A stretch of 64,000 nucleotides of DNA. It comes from Codonopsis lanceolata. Taxonomy: Eukaryota > Streptophyta > Magnoliopsida > Asterales > Campanulaceae. Below are positions 42,278 to 53,767 of this stretch, one piece after another; position 1 is the stretch's first letter; each line of letters opens with the position of its first letter. The translations under genes and the position numbers were made by a program. The stretch spans positions 89,013,401-89,077,400 of the forward strand of contig CM028379.1 of assembly GCA_013146195.2 (NCBI GenBank), read 5' to 3'. Under the pieces are notes generated by a model. It did not search any database. It was not told the origin of the DNA and worked only from the letters and a program-made list of their open reading frames with translations.

Positions 42278-43642
42278 CTACAAACCTAACATGACGCAAG
42301 ATGAACAACTTAGTTGTGGTAGGATCATAACAGTTATAAGCACTTTGGGTGAGCGAGTAACCGAGGAAGACAGACGGAATGAAGTGAGGAGCGAGCTTGT
42401 AGGTGGAGTATGGTCGGAGCCAAAGGTAGCGCAAACAACCAAAGGAACGAAGTTTAGAGTAGTTAGGAGGAGGCCCAAAGAGTTTGTAGTAAGGTGAGAT
42501 CTGTTGCAAAATGTGTGTGGGAAGCCGATTAATGAGGTAGGTTGTTGTTTGAAAAGCATACACCAGAAGGTCCGAAGGAGGGATGCTTTAGACAAAAGAG
42601 AAAGACCGGTCTCAACGATGTGACGATGGCGGCGCTCCCAGAACCCATTATGTTTCGGAGTATGAGGTGGCGAGGTAAGATGGAAGATGCCGTTATCGTA
42701 TAGGTAGACGGCCAGGCCAATGTCCCAGGCAAGTCTAGAGTACTCACTACCATTGTTCGAGTAAAGAGTGACAATGGTTGTTTTAAAATGGTTTTCAACT
42801 AGAACCTTGAAGCGGGGAAATATAATGGTGACCTCTGACTTTCGTTTGAAAGGATAAAGCCATTTGTAGTGTGTGTAGTGATGGACAAAGATCACATAAT
42901 ATTTAAAACCATCAACAAAGTGAAGATAGGAGGTCCAAACATCATATTACATAATTTGAAGCAGGGAAGTAGTAACAATAGTACATTGAGAAAACGGAAT
43001 TTTTATGGCTTTTATTGCATAAACAATCATTACAATGTATTTGTTTAATATTAGTAGTCTCTAACGCTAAACCAAGATTAGAGAGAATCAGATGTTGGAT
43101 GGGGGTCAGACGGGTGATCAAGTCAATGATGTCAGTCTTGATGCGATACTTTAGAACCCACAAAGGCAGAAGGACGAGGAGGGGTTGTGGTTGGCCATTC
43201 ATACACACCTATTCTTAGATTGCCCGGTCAGCAGTCTGTTCCTGGTCAGTAGATCGTTCGCATGAAAAGAATATGGTAAGAACTAAATAGATATGTTATT
43301 TAGGGTGGGAAATTGAGATATGGAAATAAGATTACATTTCATATCAGCAACAAAGAGGACATTATGTAACTGAAAGGTGTGCGATGGTGTGTTAAAAGAA
43401 GAGGAATCAATTTTAGAGATAGTTAACCCTATACCATCACCAATGACCATGTCATCTGAGCCCGTGTAGGTGGAGTGAAGGGAAAGGTTGTCGAGGTTGG
43501 CAGTGACATGATAAGAAGCACCACTGTCAAGAAGCCATCTCGGTGTCCCGGTGTTCGCTGTAGTTGCTAGATGTGCCCGTGGTTGCCACTTGGAATCGTT
43601 TACCAAGTTGCGAGGAGTGGGTTGTGTCGTAGTGGCGACCAT
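42278..43642 (-). pseudogene. Copia element 2 protease and integrase
   Basis: Protease: WLLDSGASYHVTANLDNLSL with the catalytic DSGA (43283-43642). Integrase: a decayed zinc-finger region (about 42950-43150) containing HCNDCLCNKSHK, then VHHYTHYKWLYPF, LYSNNGSEYSRL and HTPKHNGFWERRHRHIVETG, the second and third catalytic positions (D as N in SNNG, E in WERRH), and a TYLINRLPT...LFGPPPNYSKLRSFG block. Frames shift repeatedly. Protease cleaves the polyprotein; integrase inserts the cDNA. Confidence 0.78.
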
Positions 43643-43659
43643 TTGATAATTAGGGCAAT

Positions 43660-44517
43660 GAGCGACAGTGTGACCCTACCCTATTGGCGGCAACCTTGAC
43701 GCTTTCCAAAATATGGTCGTTGTTACCGAGAAGCCGTTGCCGAGGACTGCGAGGACGGTTGCCGAGGGCAATTGTTGAGCTTATGAGGATGGTTGCCGAG
43801 CTTGTGAGCTGTTGTTCCTTACAATGGGGTCGAGGCAGGGTGGGAGAAAGAGGCGGGCTGGGACTACTTCAAGCTCAGTTCGTGTTGATGAGTTTTTTAT
43901 AAAGCTCATCAAACAAGATGTGAGTGTCCCGTCCTTCGACCGCATCAACAATATGATGGTAGTCGTCAACCAAACCCCCCCAAGATGATCCCAATGAGAT
44001 CCTCATGGTCGAAGGGTTTACCAAGATCAACGAGCTCGTGAGATCGACCTTTAACGGACTGCATGTAGTTTGAGATAGACTAAGCTCCTTTGGAGGCTCA
44101 TTTAAGTTGGTCCTTGATTTGCCTGATATGGTCGCGAATCGGGCAAACATATGTGTGAGCAAGAGTTTCCCACCCAACATGGGTTGTGGCGTCATGTTGG
44201 ATTAGAGGAACCTAAGAAGTAAAGAGGAACCCAACGAGGGCTATAAACAGAAGTTTGTCTTGATAGAGCCAGGGTTGGTACTTCGGGTTGGGTGTTTGGA
44301 CATCCTTCGTGAGGATGGTGGGAGGTGAACAAGGGTGTGATCCATCTGCAAACTTGTAGAGGTCATAGCCGATAAGGGTCTCCTCAACTTGGAGTTTCCA
44401 AGCGATGTAGTTGGTAGAGGTAAGTTTGGTGATATTGTGGTGGGAGATGTTAATGAGTTGGAAAGTTTGGGTTGGATCATGGAGGATTTGGATGGTGAGG
44501 GTGTGATTGGCAGCCAT
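43660..44517 (-). pseudogene. Copia element 2 gag (UBN2-like)
   Basis: It starts MAANHTLTIQILHDPTQTFQ, with the typical Copia gag reading KLTSTNYIAWKLQVEETLIG, then a frameshift to GWETLAHTYVCPIRDHIRQI and VKGRSHELVDLGKPFDHEDL. The expected CCHC knuckle is eroded around 43690. Gag builds the particle that packages the RNA. Confidence 0.75.
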
Positions 44518-44559
44518 ACGAGCAAAGCTTGTGGGTTGGCGGTGACTGAGAAGGTTTTA

Positions 44560-44894
44560 GTTTTTTTATCGACGATATCACCTATACATTACTACCTCTG
44601 TCCTGAAATATATGATGTTTTGAGGTTTTTCACACAGATCAAGGAAATATATTGTAAAGACTAAACTGTATATATTCAAATATTAATGAGATGTCTTGAT
44701 ATTCTTGCCCAAAGAGCCAAACATAAGTTACAGAGTCAATAAATATGAGTACAATTGGAAAAAAAAGGGGAAAAAATTCCTTGAAAATTGCAAAGTGTCA
44801 TCTATTTTGGAACAAAAAAACTCTCCAAAATCGTCATATAGTTTGGGACGAAAGGAGTAATAAATATGAACAATAGTATTATTCTCTAATAGAA
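44560..44894 (-). repeat. 5' LTR remnant of Copia element 2, interrupted by a Stowaway-like MITE
   Basis: It shares gatatcacctata and aaatatgaacaatagtattattctcta with the 3' LTR remnant, but about 180 bp between these blocks are deleted and a 270-bp MITE sits at the junction. Confidence 0.5.
44590..44859. mobile_element. Stowaway-like MITE, 270 bp
   Basis: Ends tactacctctgtcctgaaat and tttgggacgaaaggagta are inverted copies of the CTACCTCYGTCCYRAAA type, with TA at both borders, as in Tc1/mariner-derived Stowaway MITEs. Confidence 0.75.
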
Positions 44895-45245
44895 GTAAGG
44901 TTAAACATGTAAATTCATTATGATAAAAAAAATAATGTATATAAAAAAATAATTTTAATATGATAAAGGATTAACCACTGAATTAAGGTCAAAAAATTAA
45001 CACATCTACTCATGTGTACACAGCTCCAAATCGCACATCTTAACCTTCACTCAATCACAACCGTACACCTTCCTTATTATTTTAGACTGTCTTCTTTTTA
45101 TAAGGAGGCATGTAGGGCTAAGATTCAATGGGGGCATGAAATATGATAGAGGGTGGGATAGCTGAGTTAAAGTCCATGTATACAAACCGATCCAATGATG
45201 TTGCCTTCAGAAAAACTATTAGAGCATTTTTTTCAGGCTAACTAC
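44895..45245. other. No gene seen
   Basis: AT-rich sequence without an ORF or recognisable repeat ends. Confidence 0.4.
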
Positions 45246-45557
45246 TTTTTTTTTTACCATCGTACAAATTGGGGGTAACCGATTTGATCAACGAACTTCA
45301 AATATGCGAAATGCGACCAACATTCTCATGATTTGGGTAAAATGTGACCAATTCCGTTAATTAGACATCTAAATTGATAACAAAGTTTCTGACGTACCCA
45401 TAGTCCACGTCAGCAACTCTATTACCAATTTGGATGTCAAGTCAGCGGCATTGATCAAATTTTGCTCAAATAATGAGCACGTTGGTTACATTTTGGATTT
45501 TGGAAGTAGGTTCGTCAAATTGGTTACCCCCAATATGTATAATGGTCAAAAAAAAAA
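45246..45557. mobile_element. MITE of 312 bp with ends TTTTTTACCATCGTACAAATT
   Basis: The left arm (ttttaccatcgtacaaattg, ggggtaaccgatttgatcaa) and the right arm (inverse ttttttgaccattatacata, ttgggggtaaccaatttgac) pair over about 60 bp. The flanks ctaactac and ctaacctc agree at six of eight bases, which would suit a hAT- or Mutator-type duplication. Confidence 0.7.
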
Positions 45558-46689
45558 CTAACCTCATCTATTTATGTCTTCAAACAATAACCATCTTGCT
45601 CCTTTTAACTATGGAATGCTACCACACTATTATTCTCAAGGCCCTAGGATGCTGTGTAGAAAAATGAAGGAATGAAAATCACATTTAAAACTTCCATACA
45701 ATTAATTGGACATGTTTTGCTTTAGGTTCTAGCTCATCTTTACCTAAGGGATTTCTCTGTGGTACCAATTGCAGTGAATGTTGTTTGATTGTATCCATCT
45801 TATCTTGCCTAGAAGTGAATACTTGCATTATGAATTGAAGGTAATAGTATATGTCGATTGTTGCATTAGAAAGTGAAATACATCTATGGGAAGGCTATTG
45901 TTCTTAAACACCGACATAAGAGACCTCTGGAGAGAACGGAAGTAACCGGAGTTGTCCAAGTTTGAGAAGGAATAAGAATAGAAAGTGTATGGTTCTTATG
46001 TATGGATGTTCTAAGTATTGATTTAACCTGCAGGGCACATGAATACACTTATTTGATGGGGGTTAGATAAGGAGAATTAGGCCTCTCAAACGTGGATAAT
46101 CTTTCTGATGTTCCAGCTCTCGCACAAATTAGATTATTCAGAAGTCTGCTTAGAGGAATTGAATATGGCCCCCATTAGATAATTTAGATTACAAGAATGA
46201 GGCCTTAACTGATCAAGTGTCAAATAAATGATCAAGTTAACTAAAAATAATAATGTGCATTGAAACTCGGTTGGTTAATTTCTAGTCTTGCCAGTGAAAT
46301 GCAATTGCATACAACAGCTCCATCAGTTCTACAGATAGCACCAAAATGTACAAAGATGGAGAATTTACACCAAATGTATAAATAATTAAAAAAGATGACA
46401 TAAATAATAGTATTCAATTCTGTTACAAAATCACTGATTGAGTACAAACAATGATACATTACAAATACCATAAAAAAAAATGAGGCAAAGGTTGAAAGGC
46501 GCAGCAAACGTGACACTTAAGTCATAATAGATAGATGTTAGAATAAGTAAATTGAATGTACTATTGTGCACAACAGAAGAAAATAGCAAACAATCATATA
46601 ATAATAAAAAGATCAATTGAAAGAAAAAAGAGAGATTGGGTCAACAGACTTTCGAAATTATATATAGGGATATAATACCAAACTCTAAA
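45558..46689. other. No gene seen
   Basis: AT-rich. The longest frames (45473-45667 plus; 46241-46516 minus) show no recognised domain. Confidence 0.4.
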
Positions 46690-47045
46690 CCAACTTAAAT
46701 AAGGAACCATTAAAATTGGTTATTGCATAGATGCGGTCGCATCCTCCCACAAGACGCGACTGCCTTGCTCTGATGCGGTCGCTTTGCTCCAATGCACGTG
46801 ACCATTTCACCTCCAAAGAATACTCTGAACTAAGACGCGATCGCCTGATGCGACCGCTTGCCAACGCGGTCGCTTTGCCAAAGCCAGGCGCGAACGCCTT
46901 GATCCCAAAAGTGTGTACCGCGCGGGGGCGTAACCCCCCTTTGAGGCACAACCAACTTCTACAACCTGAAATGCAGTCCTCTGCTTCGCTCCACTCATTC
47001 TGCTACACTCACTCCGCTCTGGAGGACTGGCCTAAAACTTGATGA
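46690..47045. repeat. GC-rich block with gatgcggtcgc words, possible Athila LTR fragment
   Basis: The words gcggtcgc, gcgaccgc and gcgatcgc recur about nine times in 200 bases, in DNA otherwise near 30 percent GC. The LTR at 19343-20592 carries closely similar gcggtcgcaag/gcggccgcaag words, so this may be an LTR fragment of a related element. Overlapping ORFs on both strands are by-products of the low stop frequency. Confidence 0.35.
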
Positions 47046-47505
47046 TCGAATCGAGTCATTTCTTCTCAGCATATACAAATAATCATTTCTTAAACAAATT
47101 CTTTTTTACTTGAAGCAAAGCTACCACAAGCATGAATATACTAAATTTATTTGACACAGAAAAAAAAACAACATATTTATTTGACTCAATCTTAAATATG
47201 TTTAAAATTATAATTAAATATATTTGAATACATATTACGACATCAAAAGAAATAATTGATAAAGTATAAAATAAGTCAATTATTTGAGACGACGCACAAG
47301 AAATTTGCAAGTCAATTATGAAAAATGGAGAAATCACATAGTGCAGCAAATGTGATGAAGAAGACACCGACATTGTGCACATGTACTAGATAAACTTTTC
47401 CTTCAAACATTTTAATAATAATTTAGAGAATGTTATAGCCAAACAATGTTCCATTATTGGGAGATATAGAGTCACATTAAATGTGGTGCAAGGTTAACAA
47501 AATGC
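47046..47505. other. No gene seen
   Basis: AT-rich spacer with one unrecognised 99-codon hydrophobic minus-strand frame (47083-47382), taken as chance. Confidence 0.35.
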
Positions 47506-47513
47506 ATAGATTA

Positions 47514-48345
47514 TAAGGGTGTAAATGGTTTCGTTTTGTTCGGTTTTGGACAAAATAGGAGTTGAATCACACATCATCAGTTCATATATAAAAAATCAAA
47601 TTGATCTAAGCCATCTAAAATTTTGAACCAAACCATGATGGTTCATATTGGTTTGGTTCGGTCTCACGGTTTGGTTTCGCAATTTGATGTCGTGGTTCCA
47701 TTTTGCGATTCGATCCCGTGGTTCGTTTTCACAATTGGGGCTGATTTTAAAAAGACCTACAGGATTTCAACTTTAAAGTAAACCAAAATTATTTTCAAAA
47801 GCTAACTATAAAAAAAAAAACCAATATAAACAAATATAATACTAATTAAGGCATAACATTTTGATGTTTTCATGTAGTCTCCTATTTTTATTTTTTTTTA
47901 TAAAAAAAAATAGAATAAATGGCTCCATTTATGAACTACTTGATGGTAAGGGCTTGAGAGGAGTCAAAGGTGTGAAAAAACCAATGGTGTCGATTAAGGG
48001 TATTAATGTTCACTCGATTCTAAATCTGGTATACGATGTGAGAGACTGAAAATACTGAATATATGAAAGTCTTTACTTTAGTCGTTATATAGTATAATTC
48101 AACACGTGATATGATTTCCCATTGTCCATTGGATGTAATCAAAGTTAGGTGGTTTAGTTAGCAGTTCAGTTCAAAATTGTTCGATTCGGTTTGACTCAAC
48201 TCAATAGGTCAAACCGCAAACCGAATTCAACTGCTCGATTTTTCAAAAACTCAAAAATTGAGCTGACTATATAAGTCACAAAACCGAACCAAATCACTCG
48301 GTTTGGCACAGCTTGACAACTAAATGCATCAAATTAACACCCTTA
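47514..48345. mobile_element. hAT-type non-autonomous element, 832 bp
   Basis: Ends TAAGGGTGTAAATGG and (inverse) TAAGGGTGTTAATTT; target duplications atagatta (47506-47513) and attgatta (48346-48353), 8 bp with one mismatch. Subterminal regions carry many ggtttggttcgg words on both strands. No transposase remains. Confidence 0.82.
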
Positions 48346-48387
48346 ATTGATTACACTATTTGAGGAGGCAACATATGTATTTGTAGG

Positions 48388-48669
48388 ATGCCCAATATAA
48401 GAATACATATCATCAATAAAAGAGATAAAAATATTATGGTAGCACTTACGTGCAAAACACAAGTTCATTATAAAGAAAACATATTAATAAATTTTAACAT
48501 AACTAAAATGTACAATTTAATGGATAATAAAAAGTATTTTTCATTGACTAAATTATCTATAACTAATATAGGTAGAACATGCATCAAAATATCATGGAGG
48601 ACCAAGTACACAAGCTTTAATGGAAGCCCGATTCATTATAATCCCTCTAAACCAAAGGGCAAAAATTAA
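48388..48669 (+). CDS. Unknown 93-residue ORF (doubtful)
   Basis: An Asn/Ile/Lys-rich protein starting MPNIRIHIINKRDKNIMVAL. I do not recognise it; it follows directly after the hAT element. No promoter or partner is visible, and the high AT content makes a chance frame likely. Confidence 0.15.
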   Translation: MPNIRIHIINKRDKNIMVALTCKTQVHYKENILINFNITKMYNLMDNKKYFSLTKLSITNIGRTCIKISWRTKYTSFNGSPIHYNPSKPKGKN

Positions 48670-48960
48670 TAATAAAAAACTATAGTCCTGGTGGAACATA
48701 TGAAAGGTCAAGCCTGTAGAAGAGAAGGAGAAAGAGAATGCAAAAGCTAAATCAAGTAAATGCGGATCATGAAAAAATTTAACACAAAACGGAAAAGTAT
48801 CAAAACCTCGTCAAGAGAATGGAAATAAACAAAAAAATAACTTGAAAGAAGAGGGAGAGAGTAAAACTACAACAAAGAAGGAAGACATCAAAGAAGTTTA
48901 TGAGGTTTCAAGTGAGGATGATGACAACTCACAATATGGAAGGAAAAACAATACTAAATC

Positions 48961-49230
48961 TTTCCTCCGTCAAAGGACAATTTATTTCTGTTGGCCGGGT
49001 TTAATTTCGTTTAAGGTAAGAAAAAACCTGTTGATTGATTATTAATATTGGTTTAATGTGTAGTTTCATTTAAAGCCCATGTATTTGTGGCTAATTAGTC
49101 GTAAGTGAATGAAAAAGTAAAGGATAAGTGGTAAAAGTGACGTTTTAAAAAGGTAAGTTTCAAAGTGGACAATTATTTTGGGACGGACGAAAAAGGAAAG
49201 GAGGACGATAATTTAGGGACCGAGGGAGTA
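48961..49230. mobile_element. Stowaway-like MITE, about 270 bp, degenerate left end
   Basis: The right end ttagggaccgagggagta and the left end tttcctccgtcaaaggacaa are inverted variants of CTCCCTCCGTCCC. It includes part of an unrecognised plus-strand frame starting at 48842. Confidence 0.5.
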
Positions 49231-49860
49231 TAAAAGAAGGACAAAAAACCACGTTTCTGTAGGCATAAAAAAGGAAAAAAAATAATATGAGCAGTGACGA
49301 TTACTCGGAACTCGGATTTGTATGATTTTGATCATTAATCCGACCGCCAATTATTTTTGTTTAGTCTTTAATATGCGACAAAGGGTGGGAAATCAACAGT
49401 ATGTTGTAAGAGGAGCTCAAGCCATGAAACTTGAGAAAATTAGTTACTTTTTGTGGAATTGAAATGCTATTATGTATATTGGTAATAATATATGGACAGC
49501 GATAGACTGACATGATCAAAAGCGAAATTGTTAATTTTTAAAAATAACATTTATTGTTATATTTATGGTCAGATATGCTAGATAACATGAAAACATAATA
49601 ATGAGACATTTTTTTTCTTTCACGAGTTTCATTTCTAATTGTTATCATTTTTCCATCAAGCCACATAATTTATGTAAAATTTAAAAATGACATATTTTAA
49701 AGTTAAAAATGACACGATAATGAAACACAAATTTGACAAGATAATATGAATCGTCACCCCAATATGTTCCTTATTTTTTTATCACTCTAAAATTGAGATG
49801 TCACGTTCGGTATAACTTAGCTTCTTGCCTTTGACTTGATTAAAAACACATTTGACAACA
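49231..49860. other. No gene seen
   Basis: AT-rich spacer between the MITE and the microsatellite. Confidence 0.4.
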
Positions 49861-49862
49861 AG

Positions 49863-49876
49863 TATATATATATATA

Positions 49877-49942
<66 letters not shown>
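49863..49942 (+). repeat. Compound (TA)n-(CA)n-(TA)n microsatellite
   Basis: TA repeats (49863-49875), 21 CA units (49877-49918), then about 12 TA units to 49942. Frames through it on the minus strand (Cys/Val and Ile/Tyr runs) are artefacts. Confidence 0.95.
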
Positions 49943-49943
<1 letters not shown>

Positions 49944-50820
49944 GATGCGTCTGATAATCACGGATACAAGATAAAACCCATCAAACACACGGCTTTCAAC
50001 GTGTTTGTAGATCCTCTGAGTCCAACTACGAAATAAGAAGAACAAGCGTGAAGCTGAGGCGGGGCACTCACACGAGAGCCCTCGGCGTATGAATCGATGC
50101 AGGGGCCAGCCGTTAAGTAAATAATTTGACGAGTTTTGGCTAGAGGGTCGGTTAGCGGCGTACCTCTCCCAAATTTTTGCCAAGCTTTTTGTATATGCGG
50201 GAGCATAGCGCCCCATAATCATGAATAGCGCTGATTAGCATTAGCAGCCATGATTGGCATAGCGCCTTGCGATTGGCATTTTGCCCATGATTAGCATTAA
50301 CCCCGCAAGCGGTCATGGCTTATGGTGGGATTGCTCGGTGTAACCACCCTCAGCTGTATCTTGATTTTTACGGACATGAGTGTCTCGACTATTGTAACTC
50401 TTCTTGGTCTTGTCGAGCAATGATGCTCGCTCATCAATGTTGCTCGCGTAGCTAAGCCCCCATCTGTAGTAGCTCGACCAAAAGAGATTTTGCAGGTGTA
50501 ACATCTTTGCTGCTTGCTGGAAGATACACATGCGACACGTGGCTCACGGCTTGGGCCTAATTGGTAGGCCTTGGCTCTTGTCTTACGATATCCATGCTTT
50601 CGCCAGCGAGAGGAAGCCAAAAAATCAAAGCGCCTCGCCGAGAATTTTAAAATTCGAAAAAGTTGAAATAGCGGCGATTCACGAAGCGTCTTGAACAAGC
50701 GTTTCTTAAATGCAACGTCGGGTCGGCCTTGATGCAACGAGTTCAACTCCACATGCCCGTTAAATTTCGTTCACGCCTCGTGCCGGGCCCAATGATTCAA
50801 TTTCTCAGCCGGCCGTTGGA
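49943..50820. other. GC-richer flank of the Tat-type element, with GATTGGCATAGCGCC-type repeats
   Basis: Base composition rises here. Between 50200 and 50310 gattagcatta or gattggcat occurs four times and agcgc or tagcgcc four times. It could be part of the 3' LTR of the minus-strand Tat-type element whose pol ends at 54185, but I could not fix LTR ends. Confidence 0.35.
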
Positions 50821-50828
50821 TATAAAAG
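50821..50828 (+). promoter_or_regulatory. TATA box of a possible antisense gene in the Tat-type element
   Basis: TATAAAAG in good context (ttggatataaaagcgattcc), about 430 bp before the ATG at 51255, pointing against the retroelement's own direction. Confidence 0.35.
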
Positions 50829-51254
50829 CGATTCCACTCTTTTACAACTTTACACGCCTCCGGTAATTGAGCAACGACTCTCAAACAAATAGACAAAAGC
50901 AGGCGAAACTTTACTGATTTCCATCAGAACGCACTGGGGTTGCGTCCTTAGGTATTTCAAAAAGCGAGAATCAAGATCTTCCCAGTTTTCGGGTATTTCG
51001 CCGCCCTTCTTCATCATACTTTTTTAATTTACGGATTAGGGTTTCTGTTTGTGTAAACCCCTTTTATTTTTACGTAAGCGTTAGGTCAAAGTTAATTGCC
51101 GCCTTTTCTGAAATACCAACCCGGACCAAAGGAATCGAAATCAGTGGTGGGTACCAGTTCTTGATCTCACAACCAGCGTTCCAAAGCCAATTTCTTTTAG
51201 CCATATTTCACCCGATCAATATCTAACTGCAATTCTCGATTCCTTTTCTGTAGG

Positions 51255-53767
51255 ATGTCTGCGAAGGACTATTTACGAGAATTGAAGGCGGGAGCTGATG
51301 GAGCTCCAGAGAGATGCCTCAGATCTTCGCCCTCATCCTCAGGAGAGCGAGCAAAATGTAATTCCGTTGATTACTCGTGGCGAACCCGGACAAGCGGGCG
51401 AGCAACGAGGTCAGCTGCAAGTGAATTAACCTCGCCCCAAGCGAACAATTACCGGACCAAGCCAATCTCGTTTGTTCACCACTCCTCTTACTCTTCTCCC
51501 TCAATCGGATGGGAAGATTTAAACTCAGGGCGAGGTTAGTACCTAGTTACACTTGCTAGGAATAGATCTCAAGCGTACGTGTTCGCTTCGATCTAGACAT
51601 AGAGAAGAAGGCCATAATTTTCAAGGAGACAAAATGGTGTTTTATTTCGATTTTTCCAAGTTGGACTCGTCTTCCCTCGACCCATTCATTGTCAGTTGAT
51701 GAATGCTTCTAACACCTTCCTGCGACGACTTTAACCAACTTTAGGAGTTCTTAGTGTCATTACTTTGCCGGTCACTGGGTTTGAGCGGCATGACTTTATT
51801 CATAAGTTTTTCATCTTTCCCTTGATAAGAAAAGGCGAGGTCGTATTAATAGTCGCTCAAACCATGGCTTCTTCAAGCTTCTTCTTGCGGCCCCAACAAA
51901 GTCGATGGTGGGATGGTGAAGGCCTTGATTGAATCAAGCATTGGGCGGCCCTTTGCGCCTACATCGGCGACTACGGTCTTCCGAAAGCGACAAACCACCG
52001 CTAGGTGGGGAACCCGAGAATAGTCAGCGTTTAGGAGGAGCAAAGAAGAACGGTAGGGCAAGATTTCGTCTTTGGGCCAGCGAATTGCCGACCTCGGCCT
52101 TGATGCGCTGGGATCTCCTACCTCCCATTGAAGGAGTTGAACCCAGAGTTACAATCGACCAAGAAACTCCTCATCCATCAGGGGCTCTTGCCATGAGAAT
52201 AAATTCCCAAGTGAGTGCGAGATTGTGCTCGTCTTGGAACTCTCTTGCCGACGATTTCTCACTCTCTGATTCTTCTATGTTTACCTTGTCATCTTTTTCT
52301 TGATAATTTTACATATTTTTAAGCTTTTCTCAATACTAACATTCTCTTATCCTTGTGCGGAATGTAGGCGGGTTGACAGCGTCTCCAAGTTTATGCAAAA
52401 GGCTAAAAAGAGCTCGGCAAGAGAGCTAAACACACATCATATCAACCTTCCCTTTGTCAGGCCACTACTTTGGCCAGTGGAGCAAGCGTCGACAACCGAA
52501 CCACACTTGTCTGCGGCAACCTTCATTCTGCTCTCACAGTGCGAGAACGATAAATGTCTCACCCACTATCATCAATGTTGAACCAACCCGGCCGAGGAAG
52601 AAGCAGTGGGCGGATAATATGTCGAAGAAAGCACTCCCCGACTTCTACACGGAAGGGGAAGATTTCGTCATGCCCGACGATCAACCAGAACCGCCGCCTC
52701 ATTAGGGAACTTGCCAGCGTGCGGACCTCAACAACATCATCGTACAGCGAAGTGGTTTCAGAGCCATGGACTCGGTCGATGGCGCCTCCACGTAGCGGCA
52801 TCAGTATCTGCCAGGCGAGTTCGGTCTTAATTGGAGAAATGGGGATGTGCATGGTGAGGAGTAATATTCTCCTCTTATCCTTTGCTTTCTTTCCTTTTCC
52901 CTTACTCTAAGCATAACTTTTTAAGCAGATCGCCAATAAGTCCATTACAGTGTATGGCGTTTAATCACCAATCTCAACAAAGAACAACACTTAACTGCAG
53001 AAAGAAAGACACTAGTGAGAAAGAATGCTACAGAAGATCAATTGCATCAGAACCGGCCTCAAAAATAGCGAGGAATCCTCACCCGACAAAGGTAAGGCTT
53101 TGAAGGTCAGGCAGATGCCTTAGAATCCCAATTAAATCTTTCAAAAAATCGGAAAGAGCCTGAACAACATAAGTTCGGGAGTGCGTCGGGAGCTTGCGAA
53201 ACAGTGTTATCGGGAGGCTCTTTACAATCAAGTGATGAGCAAAAGCTTAATAAATTATTGAAAATTATAAGAGTTCAAGCGACTTCGCCCAGCGGCGTGG
53301 AAAGTGAAGCCTATCCATTCTTCGTACAAGGCATGAACCACGTCTTGAGGCAAATAAACTTGCGGCAGTTGGACATTCGCCCGAGCAAGCCCATTTTGAA
53401 TGGGGAGCTAACCCCCTCTTTTGCTCATCACCTTTCGGGTAGGCCACTCCCACGTGCCTTTTAATGAAGATGAGTTGGAAGCCTTGGCCGTCTGTCTTGA
53501 AGGGCTTGTCGCAGAGTGGAACCCCTCCTCATTGATCCCTCATTGCCAGGCCTCATGGCGGAAATTTGGAGGTCTCAAGCTCCCTGTCCCTCACTTCTGC
53601 CCAAGATCAAGGCGATGATGAAGTTACTATCACGGATCCCATAGGAATGCAGGAACACCCTTGCTTCAGCAGAAGACGAACCTGCCCACTGTTGCGTGAA
53701 CTTCGTCTCACACTGCGAACTTCGCCCTTCGTGCCTTGTCCAAAACAATTTTACTTTTTGTTTGTAA
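51255..53767 (+). pseudogene. Decayed antisense ORF region in the 3' part of a Tat-type element, possibly with introns
   Basis: An ATG (51255) follows an acceptor-like ttttctgtag and reads MSAKDYLRELKA; after one frameshift it would continue ELMELQRDASDLRPHP, a short coiled-coil-like stretch. Further coding-like islands with intron-like borders follow: ggttagtacc near 51536, aatgtag/gcggg near 52366, gtgagg near 52854 and ttttaagcag near 52926. Individual frames reach 65-124 codons but none matches a family I can name with confidence. Tat-lineage elements are known to carry extra ORFs between pol and the 3' LTR, some antisense; that is the basis of this call. Confidence 0.35.

Larger units (their letters stand above)
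33739..44894 (-). mobile_element. Copia element 2 (RE1-like), with gag, protease, integrase, RT and RNase H, decayed and split
   Basis: On the minus strand gag starts at 44517 and domains follow in Copia order (protease, integrase, RT, RNase H) to about 34600. Remnants of LTRs lie at both ends: plus-strand gatatcacctata occurs at 33742 and at about 44573, and aaatatgaacaatagtattattctcta at 34545 and 44868. The RT is interrupted by 35715-41339. Many stops and frameshifts show it is old. No clear primer-binding site could be read between the 5' LTR remnant and gag. Confidence 0.75.

Noticed and set aside
46685..47042. Overlapping ORFs of 63-103 codons on both strands
   Set aside because: Local GC-rich repeat lowers stop frequency; frames on both strands are equally open and match no family I know.
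49782..50222. 146-codon minus-strand ORF with Cys/Val and Ile/Tyr runs
   Set aside because: Open only because it runs through the CA/TA microsatellite.
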